The position numbers and the translations under genes are program-made. The notes under the pieces are model-generated. The model saw only the letters and a list, made by a program, of their open reading frames with translations, was not told the DNA's origin and did not search any database. Of a stretch of 64,000 bases of DNA, positions 1 to 11,435 are shown in pieces; positions within the stretch are counted from its first letter, which is position 1, and the number at the start of each line of letters is the position of its first letter. The stretch comes from Bisporella sp. PMI_857 (taxonomy: Eukaryota; Ascomycota; Leotiomycetes; Helotiales; Helotiaceae). The stretch is taken from the NCBI GenBank assembly GCA_021307315.1, contig JAJSPD010000119.1, forward strand, positions 19,990-83,989, in the 5' to 3' direction.

Positions 1-1903
1 CTGCTCCGGTAGCTATACCCGCGGTCGCAAAGTCTCGTACCCGGCTCCTGCTTCTGCTTCGTCCGTGGTCATCCGAACTTGAAGATGAATCACGACGTCT
101 GTGGCCACGTTCCCTTGCGTGACCATATGCCGCTCCCGCACCAGCGCCAGTTAGTGCAGGATCGTATGGTTCATAGCCACGTCCATAGGTTGTGGTCTGT
201 GAATGGGTATAGACCGGGTCTGTACCATACTGCACCATTCCCAGCTCTGGGTCAGGTTCGGAATAGCCTCCAAGAGATCGGTCACGGTTGCGGGATTTGC
301 TCTTCCGCCGCTCTTTCCGAATCCGGGTCTCCTCAATATCTGCTTCTTCCTTTGCTTTACGATTTTCGTACAGTCCAGCCACAGCTGCTCCTGCTAGACC
401 AGCGCCTGCGATCTCAGCGCCCGTTCGAATACGTGACTTTGATCTCTCTCCATTTCTGCTTTTAGATTTGTTGCGGAAATGGTTGACCACACCAGCGACT
501 GCTGCAGTAGCTGCCCCGGCCTTGGCGATCTGAGCAGCTTGATGCTTTGGATCCTGATGCTTGCTCTTGGTTTTAGTGGTTGTGATCTCTTCCTCAGAAT
601 AAGATCCAGCAGAAGAATGACGACGCCGTCTGGAGTGACTCCGTGTTCGACTTCGTCCTCTGGTCAACTCCTCCTTAGTCGCCTTGCGGTCCTTGACATA
701 TTTGGCAGCCGCTGCAGCCGCAATGCCTGCAACAGCAAGACCAAGAGCAGTCTTCACTACCGGATGTCCCCTTGATCGCGATCTTGACCTGCCCTCAGTA
801 TGTTCACGATATCGACTTCGTGCTCGGGTGAGAACCTCAGCGCCAATCGCACCTAGAGCTGCTCCACCTGCCACATTCCTGCCACGGTGCTCCACAGGAG
901 CTCCTTGCTTGCTTCGATGGTTTGCAAGCAAAGCAGCTGCACCAGCTCCCGCCAAAGCTCCTTCCGCAAGGTGTCTCTTATGGTGCGAGTCTACACTTCG
1001 TTCGCGCTCTTTGACGACTCTCCTCGTAACAACCATATCTTCGTCATTATATGCTCTATCGTCATAGTCTCTATATCTCCGGTCATCTCGATAATCATTT
1101 CTGCGGTCATAAACAGCAACTTCGCGCTCCTCCCTAGCTGGGCCAACTTCGCGCACATCTTTCCGATAATAATATTCATCCTCTTCCCGTTTTGGCGAAG
1201 GCTTCCGCTCTTGGATTTCTTCCTTAACCTCTCGTCGAACAATTTCATAGCTTTGTTCTTGTGGCTGCGGGACAACAATTGGAGGAGGAGATGGCGCTTC
1301 TTGTACGATAATCTGCTGAGGTTTGGGCGCTGGCTGTCGAATTATAATTGGCGGAGGGGTCTTCTCAGGTCGATCATAATATTCGGTCTCTCTTTGATAC
1401 CTCTCTACTTCATAAGGGGCTTCACGGGGTTCATGACGTTCAACCCTTTTCTCAACCCTCGTCTCTGTTTCCCTGACTTCTCGTTCTGGCTCCCATCCTC
1501 TGCGACTCTCCGTCCAATATTCGGAATCGCGCCCCCGGTCCCGCTCATAAGTAGTGGTTCTGACTCGTTCTTCCCGGCGATCAGGTTCATCACGATCTAC
1601 ATATCTCTCGACGATACTTGATCGAGGTCGCATATCTACAGCAGAACGCGGGCGGTCGATCTCGCCGGTATAGCGCTCGACTCGACGGTCGACTTCGATA
1701 CGCTCAGAGCGGGCGGGTAAATCCAATCGCGAGTCAAACCTTGCTGAACGACGGTCGTCATCGTCATCTTGTCTGCTAGGGGCTACACGGTAGCGTTGAA
1801 CGGTGCGATAGTGACCGGAATGAGATCTATCGTCATCAGAGGAATAATAACTGTCATGATCGGTCCTGTAAGTGTTGCGCGACACTCTCGTCACCTCGGG
1901 CAT
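1..1903 (-). CDS. DUF3824-type Arg/Asp-rich low-complexity protein, 3' end outside window
   Basis: A single open frame reads leftwards from ATG 1903-1901 and is still open at base 1, so 634 codons are visible and the C-terminus is missing. The N-terminal half is dense in R, D, E, Y and S (short charged repeats, a proline run such as SPPPIVVPQPQ, then RKPSPKREEDEYYYRKD). The second half alternates Ser-Arg-rich stretches (GRSRSRSR) with short Ala/Gly-rich hydrophobic segments such as AGAGAAALLANH and GLAVAGIAAAAAAKYVK. This alternation is typical of fungal DUF3824 proteins, whose function is not known to me; the Ala/Gly segments could be membrane-associated. No intron is needed. The antisense strand holds long shadow frames because the sequence is low-complexity. 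Family call is fairly firm; function is not assigned. Confidence 0.8.
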   Translation of the reverse strand, partial: MPEVTRVSRNTYRTDHDSYYSSDDDRSHSGHYRTVQRYRVAPSRQDDDDDRRSARFDSRLDLPARSERIEVDRRVERYTGEIDRPRSAVDMRPRSSIVERYVDRDEPDRREERVRTTTYERDRGRDSEYWTESRRGWEPEREVRETETRVEKRVERHEPREAPYEVERYQRETEYYDRPEKTPPPIIIRQPAPKPQQIIVQEAPSPPPIVVPQPQEQSYEIVRREVKEEIQERKPSPKREEDEYYYRKDVREVGPAREEREVAVYDRRNDYRDDRRYRDYDDRAYNDEDMVVTRRVVKERERSVDSHHKRHLAEGALAGAGAAALLANHRSKQGAPVEHRGRNVAGGAALGAIGAEVLTRARSRYREHTEGRSRSRSRGHPVVKTALGLAVAGIAAAAAAKYVKDRKATKEELTRGRSRTRSHSRRRRHSSAGSYSEEEITTTKTKSKHQDPKHQAAQIAKAGAATAAVAGVVNHFRNKSKSRNGERSKSRIRTGAEIAGAGLAGAAVAGLYENRKAKEEADIEETRIRKERRKSKSRNRDRSLGGYSEPDPELGMVQYGTDPVYTHSQTTTYGRGYEPYDPALTGAGAGAAYGHARERGHRRRDSSSSSDDHGRSRSRSRVRDFATAGIATGA

Positions 1904-4900
1904 GGTGTCGACAAGATGTGTTTCCTAAGGGCTGTTGGAGGAGTGTGTGATGCCCACGGACGATCAAAATGTGTTATTGAGAGAAGGAAGTGTGAAGCTG
2001 ACCTGGTTGCTGGGCTGCTATTGAAGTGAGTGTCCTCGTTGGCTGCAAGTAAGACCTGGCGGGTGCCAAGGTGGGGTGGGGAGGGATACACTTTTGTAGG
2101 AAGGCGGCCAAAGCCTTGTTCGTTTTTGATCTTCCCTGTCTCTCTCCCTCTCTCTAGACCACCTTTCTTCTCTCACACACACTTGGATGATGGCGTAGAG
2201 CGTTCCGCTTCTTCCTTGGGCTTCCCAGCCTTGTGATGTAGTATTATTGTTATTATTATGATGCGCCAAAATCCTAAGCTGCTGCTTTCACTCTCCGGCT
2301 GACTCAAATTGGCCTCTTTGTTGACAAAGCAAAGCGACTAATCTCGAAGCTGGCTTCGCGTTTATGCCTTACAGCAGTCAACAATTCGCACCGGGAGCGT
2401 CGGATTCCTCTTTAGTATAGAGCTTGGGTACTGTTGGGTAGCCTAAGGGAAAGAAGAAAAGAAAAGAAAAAAACAAAGAGTTTTCGTTCGTGATACAAGG
2501 CTGGACTGGCTAAAGCGTTGTTTTGAGGGTGGTTGTAGTCTTTCCAGCGAGGTCAATAGATAATACACAGTGATGACAAAGTGGTAAAGTACAGCAGGAT
2601 GTGGTAAGGGAGGGACACGAAGTGTTGGCGGATTGCAGGCGAGATATATTCAACCGCTTCCTTTTCGACTCCCTCGAAATCCAGCTCCTCCCCCTCCCTA
2701 TATCTTGAAATCTTGTCAACTGACACGTCGGCCCCGCAGGATCCCGCAATTTTAAGATGACGGCGGTGCGTCTGTATGCCGATTTTTGAGTATATTATTA
2801 TATATCTGCAGTGCTATATGACCAAATCCAGTGCCAACCCGCCAGCCACGCCTATTACCTGGTTGCTCTAGCGGGGCAGAAAATGCCCAGAAGTATGCGA
2901 AAGTGACCAACTTCTATAATGACGCACTGGCCCGCACGGAACCTGAAGAAAAACAAGATACGGACGGCGCCTTTCATCTTCGTGCCCAGCAGAGCCGCAT
3001 GCATTTAAAGGGGATGCACTACCTCACTTTGGTATGCTTCAAATTCCAATCATGATGAATTGCATGCATGCAGCTTCAGGATTGTTTCGCATTATCAGCC
3101 ACTTTTGCAGTCTATGGGATGAGGTTGTAACAGTCAGACCAAATCTGACTGTACGGGAGAGAATATTATCCAACACGTTTTGATTGGACAATACTGCTGC
3201 CACAAAAATGCCACTGCCACAGCCACAACCCGGAAGCGGCCGCAACCACTCAACATCACTGGAAGCAAGCCCACCATCCCCTTCGCGTTAATACTCAGCC
3301 TCCACCCTAAATCTCAATGATATATACTTTCAAAACTACGCCTCATTGTCACCAACGTCAACTGATCCCAATATGCATCGTTTTCTCCTCACTTTCTTAC
3401 TAGTGCGCGTACCCAGCCCAATCAGCATCTGAGCAGACTTCTCCATCTGATAAAGCTAAAGCCAGAGCTTATATCCACGTCTGCCTGAACCCAATAGATA
3501 AACTATAGCTCACCAAAGCTACACCTAGCACAAGGCTTGCCAATCATGTCTCAGGATATCACCACATATACCTGTGGAGTCCCGTCTTTTGTCACTCTAT
3601 AATCCCTCATCCTGTACTCGGTCTCGCGATGTTGTCTCTGGCTTGGTGCTATCTCCGGGAAACATGCAAGCCATCAAGGCAACCGCGGGAGAAGCCTCAG
3701 CATATGCATTAATCAGGAAGGCAAATATCGTACGTGCCGCTGAATATATTGTATAGACGGCTCATCAGACCAGGGTTTTTTCAGCCGCTAAACTCGGTCT
3801 GGGATGCCGATATCAAGGCCTTCTTTTACCGAGTGTGCGTCTGTTCTAGAGCCTCGCTGAGAAGTATTGAGTCATAAGTGGGATGATTTAGATCCCACCC
3901 AGGTGCTATTTCGTACTATTAGTGCTACGTGTGTAATCATCTTCGACATTTTGTGTCTGCTACAGATAAGCATAGAAGGCAAAACCGCGTCATGATTCTC
4001 GTAGAGAAGTGCAATGAATCAGCTACACAAGTCCATCATATTTATTCCAGAACTCATAGTTATCTTGTGTTAGCCTCGGGGCAATAAATTGATCTTTATA
4101 CCTGCGTCTGTTTTTTCCCATGTAATTTCCATAGTTTCAGTAGTAAGCAAAGGCATCAGTCAGACCTCTCCGTAAGCTTGTATTTCATCACCACACCATC
4201 ACGGACTCGAATCTTCGGACAAGCCAACTACTGCTCGTCCTCAATCCGTGCAAGGCGGTGCTACATCGAGCCATCATAAACCCCATAATAAGCTCACCAT
4301 TCCAGCCCTCGTAAAAATCTACCCGACAAAGATAGATCGCAGGCACCCAAGGCTCCAACAACCCTCCTTCCCCAAGATCACATCTCCGCTCTACCGGGAC
4401 GTCTCTTACCGGTTCAAAGCCAAACTCCCTCCTTCCGTCCTGCCCCGGATCCGAATACGACCGCGCCTTTTGCTGAAACGTAAGGTTATCGTTGTCATTC
4501 TGGGATGGTCGTATAAATGGCTGTACGCTGAATTTGATCGCTTGGCACATAGCTTGCTGTTTTTGGGAATGTGGGATATATGTTGTTGGTGTTATATCCG
4601 GGGTGGAGCGGCTTATCCATCCATGGTCGCGGCGCGGACGGCCGGTATTAGGTAAGCCGTCGTTTGAGCCATAACTCAGGTCAGTAGCGGCAGTGTTGGC
4701 AGTTGAAGCTGCTACAGAACTCCTTTGCCGTAGTTTCGTCAAGGCTTGGTAGGACTGGCCTATTTGCAAGACAGGGAAATCGTGGGCTTGACTATTGGGA
4801 TGGTTGGAAGGTTGGAGAGTTTGTATGTTAAGATTGCCTTATGAAATTAATCGGGGATATGGAAGAATGCCTTGACTGACACAAGTGATGAGCCTACGTC

Positions 4901-5072
4901 ACAGAGGATATATATTCCAGACTAATAAGGAGGCATACGGCTTGGCCAGAAAATATGCATGCTATTAAGGCAGCGGGGCTTATTAATATTCTGGTAGTAT
5001 TCTCCTAAGCGTATGATTATCTGTGGTTATTCAATCTGAAAATGTGTAGCTAAAAGTAGTTCACTGTCCATG
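1904..5072. other. Intergenic, no convincing gene
   Basis: The first 300 bases are the upstream region of the DUF3824 gene and include a pyrimidine-rich tract at 2131-2175. At 3131-3151 there is a short perfect palindrome (CAGTCAGA, 5-base loop, TCTGACTG), and a second weak inverted repeat lies at about 3168-3192. An open frame on the minus strand at 4188-4769 has no ATG near its start and no recognisable domain; it may be a decayed gene. Nothing else is supported. Confidence 0.5.
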
Positions 5073-5081
5073 TTAATTTAA
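5073..5081. repeat. Target-site duplication, left copy (TTAATTTAA)
   Basis: The nine bases TTAATTTAA directly precede the left terminal inverted repeat. They recur in the same orientation at 9384-9392 directly after the right one. A 9-bp duplication is what Mutator-like elements usually make. The word is AT-rich and contains TTAA, so a TTAA-targeting (piggyBac-like) reading cannot be wholly excluded. Confidence 0.75.
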
Positions 5082-5163
5082 CGGCAAATATCTCAAATAC
5101 CATCGTTTTGTTGATAAATATCTCATATACCACACTTTTTTTGACGAATATCTCATATACCAC
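5082..5163 (+). repeat. Left terminal inverted repeat of the foldback transposon
   Basis: This is an 82-bp perfect match to the reverse complement of 9302-9383. It contains two tandem copies of the motif ATATCTCATATACCAC. Confidence 0.9.
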
Positions 5164-7129
5164 TTTGATGGTATATGAGATATACGTCAACAAAACGATG
5201 GTATATTAGATATTCGTTAACATGCACTGTAAAGCCTGTAATACAAGCGTTATAAGCTTAAAATCAATATCATTCTTTCTAATCATTTATTTTTCGGTTT
5301 GTATTTTATATTTTTTTCCAGACTTTGTAACGTATTTTAAAGGCAGTACAATATCGACGAAATCCTGATTCGCAAAAAATTTCACTATTAACCTTTGAAA
5401 GCTCGCTGTCGCTATTCAGTTAATTAACTTTTTTTATTTGTATGCTTAATTTTCGATTAAAGTACTTTCTTTTATTTTTATTCTCGTTTTTTTCGCTTTT
5501 TATTTTATTCTTTTTTTCATTTTTTTTATTCTTAGATTGTAGCTATTTTTAAGCTCGTTGTCGACGTTCGCTAGCAACAAGCTAGTTCGTACAACGACAA
5601 CGATTATGACTTTAATTAAAGCAGTTGCTACAGCGCGTTTGCTTTTTATTTTACGTGCTTTTGCGTACTCGTTTTAATCGAAGTCGGCCGATTGATTTTC
5701 GTGCTACAAAAAGTTTGATTAAATTATCGCGAAATAAGTTTATCGACAATACTAGTAATAACGAACGTCGATAAGTTTTGCGATATTTTTTAGCTGTAAA
5801 CTAATTATTAAAATAGTCAATTGGATCAATATAAAAAATCTTTGCAGCTGTAATTGCGTAAAAACAAAGCGATTGAAACTAATAAAAATTTGTACAGTCG
5901 CAACGCTTTTTATCGAGATTAATTACTTATTTACGACTTGTTTTTAGATTTTTAACTTGCGCAATACTATTATTTGAGAAGTAAACGCGATATTGACAAA
6001 AAACTTTTAATTGATTTTTAAATTTGGCTATAAGTACGTCGGCGAAACTATTAGTTTTGTTTTTTTTGTACGCTTTTTAAACCACGTTTTTAAAGCTAAA
6101 AAATAAATACTATTTAGCAATTAAAGAAAAAGCATTTAGCGATATTTGTTTTAAGTCGAATTCAATAATTTAACAATATTCGAAATATTGTAGCTAAATT
6201 GAAAATATTGCAAATAAGTTTTAGTTTACAGCTTTTTGTCGATATTAGAAAAGTAATTAAACGCGTCGATACTTAATTTTTTTATTTTTATTATTTTAGT
6301 TTGATACAATTAAAGTGTTTTTGTTTTACATACTTTTCAAAACAACGGCTTTACTTTATTACTAAATTTTTGCTGTAAGTTATTTGCAATATGTTGACAG
6401 CAATAAAAATAAATAGCGTCAAGAAATAGCTTTACGACAGCGTTTGCTATTTCTTTTTTACGATTAAAAATAAAAGTATGCTAACTTTGTAAAATAACAG
6501 AAAAAGCAAACTTAAAATAATGTAAAAACTAAGTCTATTAGCGTTGATTTTTAACAAGTACTAATTTTTAAGCTAAAGAAACAACTTTTCCGTTAGCGTC
6601 GATTTTACAGCAAATTATTAATATTATACAATACCGAGATTTTGTATAAGTTCCATTAATAGCAAAAAACTGGCAAATATGTTTAAAAGCTTTACGGAAA
6701 AAACTTAAAGCAAAAAAAACTGCTTAAAATATTTTATTCGTTTGCGTTTAAAGTGCAGCGTAATTGTTTTCGTCGGCTTTTTTGAACTTTTTGATATAGC
6801 TAAGAAACAGCGCAAAAAATTCGGTTTCGTTACTATATAGTTTTTTCAAAACAGCTTGTTTAACGCGATATATTTAAAAATAAAAAATATTGTTAAAAAA
6901 TTGAAAGCGTTTATTTGACTGAATTTGTTTAGAAGTAATATTAAGATTATTAACAATCGACGCTTAATAATAAAATATTATAAACTTTAAATTATTCGTA
7001 TTTAAAACTGTGAAGTAATTTGCAAGAAAGCAAGTATAAAGTTCTAAGTAAGTTATTACTACGCTTTTTTTCTTAGAATTAACTGCTTTAATTTTGAATT
7101 TGCAAATATTCGCAGTAAAGCATACAATA

Positions 7130-8970
7130 AGTCCGTGTACTTTTATCCGAACTACTTTTTTATTAGAACTACTTAAAATTAAGCGATTTTCAGACTGCTA
7201 CTTTTGCTATTTTTGTTTTTATTGAATTAATTCTAATTTAAATTACTTCAAACTTTGGATTTTATTTTTTTAAGCTAGTTATGTTTTAATATACCGAAAA
7301 TAATATAGCTCAAGCTATAAAAAATGTTAGAAATAGCAAGTTTATTAAGCTAGCTGCTCGAAAATAAAGTATTTTTTATTTACTTTTCGAAGTCGAATTG
7401 CAAGCAAAAAAAACTATTTTATTGCAGCAGAAAATTAACAGAAGTTATTAAAAGTACAAAAAGAACACTTAGCTTTATAAGTTTTTGTTTAAAAAGTTTT
7501 AAAAGTGCTTTTAACTTATGCGCAAATCAAACAGTTTGCTTAGCGCTTTTTAGACTTTAAAAAAAATAGCAAATTACTAGAAAAACGCTAAATGTAAGCT
7601 TTTTTACGACGCAACTTTATTTTTAAAACTTAAAAGTTTCGTAATATTGATTTTTAGCGTGTTAATAGAGCTACTATTTTTATAATCAAGTTTTAGTTTC
7701 AGCTTTTTTTTTTCTTTAAATTTAAGCTATTTCGCCCGAAAATCGGTGAAATATAAATAAATCCGGTATTATAAAAAGTTATAAAGCAAATAGGCTAATA
7801 GTCGAAAGTGCTAAAAAGCGTTTTATTTAAAAGAAACAGTTTAGATTTTGTGTTTAGATATTATTTATTAAGTGTGTTTTAGCAAGTAAAAAAGTATTTA
7901 CTTTGTTAGTAATTTTCAAAAAAAAAAAAACAGTTTAACAACAATAGTTTCTTATAAACTTTACTTTGTACAAAAGCTAGCAGTTTACAGCTACCGAAAA
8001 TACTTGGACTTTAAATAATATAGCTGTGAAATAGCTTTAGAAAGTGTTTTTTTTTAAACATTTATTTTAAAGCTTAAACTTTTTATTTTAAATAGCTATA
8101 AAGTTATAAAACTACTGAATTTATGTATTTGTGCTACTAGTATAATATATATTTTTTATTTTTACTTTTACATACTTTTCACGTTTTTCAACTTTTGGAT
8201 TTATTAGTTTTTTTTTTTTTAAAAGTTACTACCGGAAAAAAGTTGAATATTTGACTTTTTTAACAAATTCTAGCTTAATTAGAAAACAGAATTTTTTAGT
8301 TTGCTACTAGAAAGCTAAAAAAAAAGCTTTAGCTGCTAAAATTATTAAAAATAAGTAAAAAACAATTGGTTTTTAGCTAAAATCTATAGCAAAACTACTT
8401 ATAAGCTTTTTATTTTTAGAAAATAGTAATATAGCTAAAAAAACTTTTATATATATTTTACAAGTTTTACAGAACTTAATTGAAAGTTTTACAGTTAATT
8501 CATTTCAATTTATATAGTTTATACTTAAAAAATCGACTAAAATAAAAGTTTAAACAGCTAAGTTTTAAAAGCTTTAAAACCAAAGTTATTTAACACAAAA
8601 GTTTTTATTTCGGAAAATTATAAAAAGTTTTGAAAAGTAAAAAAGTGTTTTAGCAAATTATAAACTTAGAATTCACTCTTTAAAAGTTTAATTAAAGAAA
8701 ACTAAGCCTAAAAAACGGAAAAAGGTTAAAACTAGCCCAAATTCCAAGTTTGCAAATATTGAAGCTATTTACAAAGCGCAAATAGCAGCTGACGGGGCTA
8801 GAATTAAAAAAAAAAAAAAGAAATAGCTAGTTTATTTGATTTTACTTTAAATTGTATTGAAATTGAGTAGTTATTTAATTATAATTATTTAAATGTAGGC
8901 AATAGTCTGAATATCGCTTAATTTTAGGTAGTTCTGATAAAAAAGTAGTTCGGATAAAGGTGCACGGACT
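7130..8970. mobile_element. Nested Fot1/pogo-like (Tc1/mariner superfamily) element, RIP-degraded
   Basis: This 1841-bp element sits inside the 4.3 kb transposon. It has inverted termini of about 70 bp beginning AGTCCGTG and a TA on each side (7128-7129 and 8971-8972), the target duplication of Tc1/mariner elements. Length and terminus style match fungal Fot1-like elements, which are about 1.8-1.9 kb. Where the two termini differ, the left copy has T where the right copy (read as reverse complement) has C at the four clearest sites, the pattern expected of RIP. No transposase frame survives. Because it interrupts the other element it is the younger insertion. Confidence 0.75.
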
Positions 8971-9301
8971 TATTAAAGCGTTTTTATCGGAATAAGTAGC
9001 TTTTTATGATTCAAAATTATTTGCAACAAAATCTTTTATTGCTTTTTTGCTAACGTAATATTAAAGAAAGTATTACCGACTTGAAGCGTTATAGCTATAA
9101 TAAAGTTGCAAAAGAAAAATAATCGACAAAATACGAATATTTGTTGTGCGTTAAGTGCTTTAGTTTCTTAGCGCAACGCACAGGTTTTTTAGATATCTAC
9201 TAACAAAACGATAGTATATGAGATATATTAGTGTTTCTTATATACTATCGTTTTGTCATTAGGTATCTGAAATACCACTGTTTTGTGCCAAAAGACAAAT
9301 G

Positions 9302-9383
9302 GTGGTATATGAGATATTCGTCAAAAAAAGTGTGGTATATGAGATATTTATCAACAAAACGATGGTATTTGAGATATTTGCCG
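9302..9383 (-). repeat. Right terminal inverted repeat of the foldback transposon
   Basis: Reverse complement of the left repeat, identical over 82 bases. It is followed directly by the second TTAATTTAA target-site copy at 9384-9392. A short open frame starting inside it at 9299 is repeat sequence, not a gene. Confidence 0.9.
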
Positions 9384-9482
9384 TTAATTTAAAGCGTCAC
9401 CATGTTAGAAACACCGGACTAATTCTATCACTGATTCATCTTACAATACACTCATTCTATGCCAAAGTAAAATTTCTCTCAT

Positions 9483-11435
9483 TCACAATGAAGCTCCCCA
9501 CCTGGTCAACTCCTTTTCCTTCATTGCTGCCTGCAATCGATGTTGCCGTATATCTCTTACGACATCATAAAATGCATTTTCGTTGATATGGGACTCCGTT
9601 GAAACCTCCACAAATTTACAACCTAATTTTTTCGCTAGTGCCTGCCCTTCTTCCGTCGACACTTCACGTTCATTCGAGCGATGACAATTATTGCCAAACA
9701 ACTTGATAGGGCAGAACGGAGGACTAACTGTCGTGAGATTAGAGCCTGGGTAATTTATCAAATTTGCCCTCTTCTTTACTCTCTGGATTTGATCGTGGAA
9801 TCGGGGAATTTGGACAAAGGAAAGCCGGCTTGTGATTGAGTAAACCAAAACAAAGCCGTGCCCCTCCCTGATCCACTTGCCTCGCAGGGCCGTGGCCCCC
9901 TCTTGACCCGCCGTATCTAGAACTCCTAGAACGCAGGCATGTTGACCGATGACCACTCTTTGTAGATATGAAGGCTCCTCACTCGTCGGCTCGTATGAGT
10001 AAATAGAGTGCTGGAGAGTCAACTGGAGCGTATGTTAGCACGTCTTTCCGCCATTTATTAAAGTAATTCACCTGCTTAGTAAATGCTGACCTTTCTACAT
10101 CATTGTCTCCTAGAACGGCCAATCTATATAATGGTAGTTTTTCTTCGATAGGCATAGGCTTGGAGGAAGATGAAACGGCTTTGTTAGAAGATTCAGCAGC
10201 TAGACGTTCTGTCACCACACTGACGTATGGGCCAAGGCTGTCCCGAATCATTGGTGTCGAAGCGAGGACAAGGCTATTAGAATTCCTACTCAGGCTGAGT
10301 GGGGAAAAGAGGCGCGAACGAGGTTTCTTAGACTTCTTCGGCGATTGGAGTTGGATTATCGAGTCTAAAGTGGTTTCGGAAGCTGTGTCGGGCAGGATAT
10401 CTCTCGTATGCGTCTCTTTCGTAGCCTGGGTTGTCATCTGCACATCAGCTTCGGCAGATTGGCTTGGCATATAGTATTCCTTATTCGATAACTCATCCAC
10501 GTACAGTGGTAATGCTACTGCTGAGATCATAGAAATCTCTGATAAAGTCAACCCAGAGAATATCGACCACGCATGGGTACGAACTTCAGAACTGGTGAAC
10601 GAAACATCCGATTCGTACAACTCAGTTCTTTTGTACACTCGAGAGGCTCCGAGATCTACTTGAAAATTGGTCTGAGAGGCAAATTCATCAAGGCTATCTA
10701 CTATCATAGAGGATCTCCCAATGCCGAGTTTCATTAAGGTGCCTTCTTCAGATCGGATATGGCCCTCGACCTCTGACTTATCCTCTCCATGCTCACTCAA
10801 GGTACCGTTTCGAAAACAAGTCGTCATTATACTTTGGGATTCAAACTTATCTTCAATTCTCTGTAGGCGTCGCGAAACGTCGTTATTGCTTCTCAGAAGT
10901 TCTTCAACAAGATTCTGTAAGCTCTCTCGAGACTGTGCTGCTTCCAGATCTGACTCGCTAGCATGTGTGTCAGTTACTACAAACAAATGGAATCTCTGGA
11001 CGCTCACCATTGTATAATATTCAGCATGAGAGACAAGGAAGATTTGTCGCGTTCTAGTCTAAGCATGATACTGGCAGTGGTGCCTTCCTCCCAGATGTAC
11101 ATAAGACGTGTTTTGACCGACATCCCGTCATCTCCTGCAATTGACTTGACCAGAGTATCGAGCTCCGAGAAGGTTCGCACAGCCTCAGTCAACGTCGCAA
11201 CGAGATGGTCAATTCGGATCATGGATATGCGACCTCTGGGTGCGGAGTTCAGTTCAAGAAGAAAGCTTTGTACCGCTGAAAGACATATCTCGAGCTCCTT
11301 GACTTGAGATAGCATCTGGTCCAACAATCTTGGCACCTCAACGATGCTCTTCTTCACCACTGAGAGCATAGAGACGACCTTCCCCGCAGCGGTTAAGAGG
11401 CCTGCCACGGACGCCATGACGCTTAACGGGTCCAT
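9483..11435 (-). CDS. Fungal STAND-type N-terminal domain fused to a degenerate Ras-like GTPase
   Basis: Model: exons 11435-11008, 10957-10072 and 10022-9483, giving 617 aa. Introns of 50 bp (GTGAGC...TAG) and 49 bp (GTGAAT...CAG, branch GCTAAC) both preserve phase. Residues 1-140 match the N-terminal domain found on fungal STAND/NLR-like proteins (start MDPLSVMASVAGLLTAAGKV). The middle, about 145-415, is Ser/Thr-rich with little recognisable structure. The C-terminus from about 419 is a Ras-family fold with switch II DTAGQE at 474-479. The nucleotide-binding motifs are eroded: the P-loop reads GDNDVERS at 426-433, where GxxxxGKS is expected, and the NKxD motif reads NNCH at 549-552. It is therefore probably a pseudo-GTPase. 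The first ATG lies just upstream of the STAND-N domain. The gene abuts the right end of the 4.3 kb transposon. Function is unknown; a signalling or incompatibility role is inference. Confidence 0.75.

Larger units (their letters stand above)
5082..9383. mobile_element. AT-rich foldback DNA transposon, Mutator-like candidate, RIP-degraded
   Basis: The 4302-bp element is bounded by perfect 82-bp terminal inverted repeats (5082-5163 and 9302-9383, starting CGGCAAATATCTCAAATACC) and by 9-bp direct repeats of TTAATTTAA. Just inside each end lie further inverted copies of the same motif (GGTATATGAGATAT), so each terminus can fold: bases near 5097-5133 pair with about 5169-5205, and 9190-9262 is similarly palindromic. 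The interior is extremely AT-rich with no long open frame, consistent with heavy RIP. A Fot1-like element is nested inside (7130-8970); without it the host element is about 2.46 kb. Long repeats plus a 9-bp duplication point to the Mutator superfamily, but no transposase can be read, so that assignment is inference. Confidence 0.75.

Noticed and set aside
887..1621. 244-codon hydrophobic plus-strand frame
   Set aside because: It is antisense to the charged DUF3824 coding sequence; Arg/Glu/Asp-rich codons read backwards give Ser/Phe/Leu-rich shadows.
4188..4769. 193-codon minus-strand frame
   Set aside because: It begins at TTG, its first ATG is deep inside, no domain is recognisable, and the plus strand is also open for 135 codons.
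5078..9387. PiggyBac-type reading based on TTAA at both ends
   Set aside because: The direct repeat is longer (TTAATTTAA, 9 bases) and the inverted repeats are 82 bp, which fits a Mutator-like element better. TTAA is simply part of that repeat.
9765..9820. Possible extra intron before the NKxD region of the Ras-like domain
   Set aside because: A GT...AG choice of 52 bases breaks the frame, and fungal relatives of this domain often carry a Ser/Pro-rich insert at this place.
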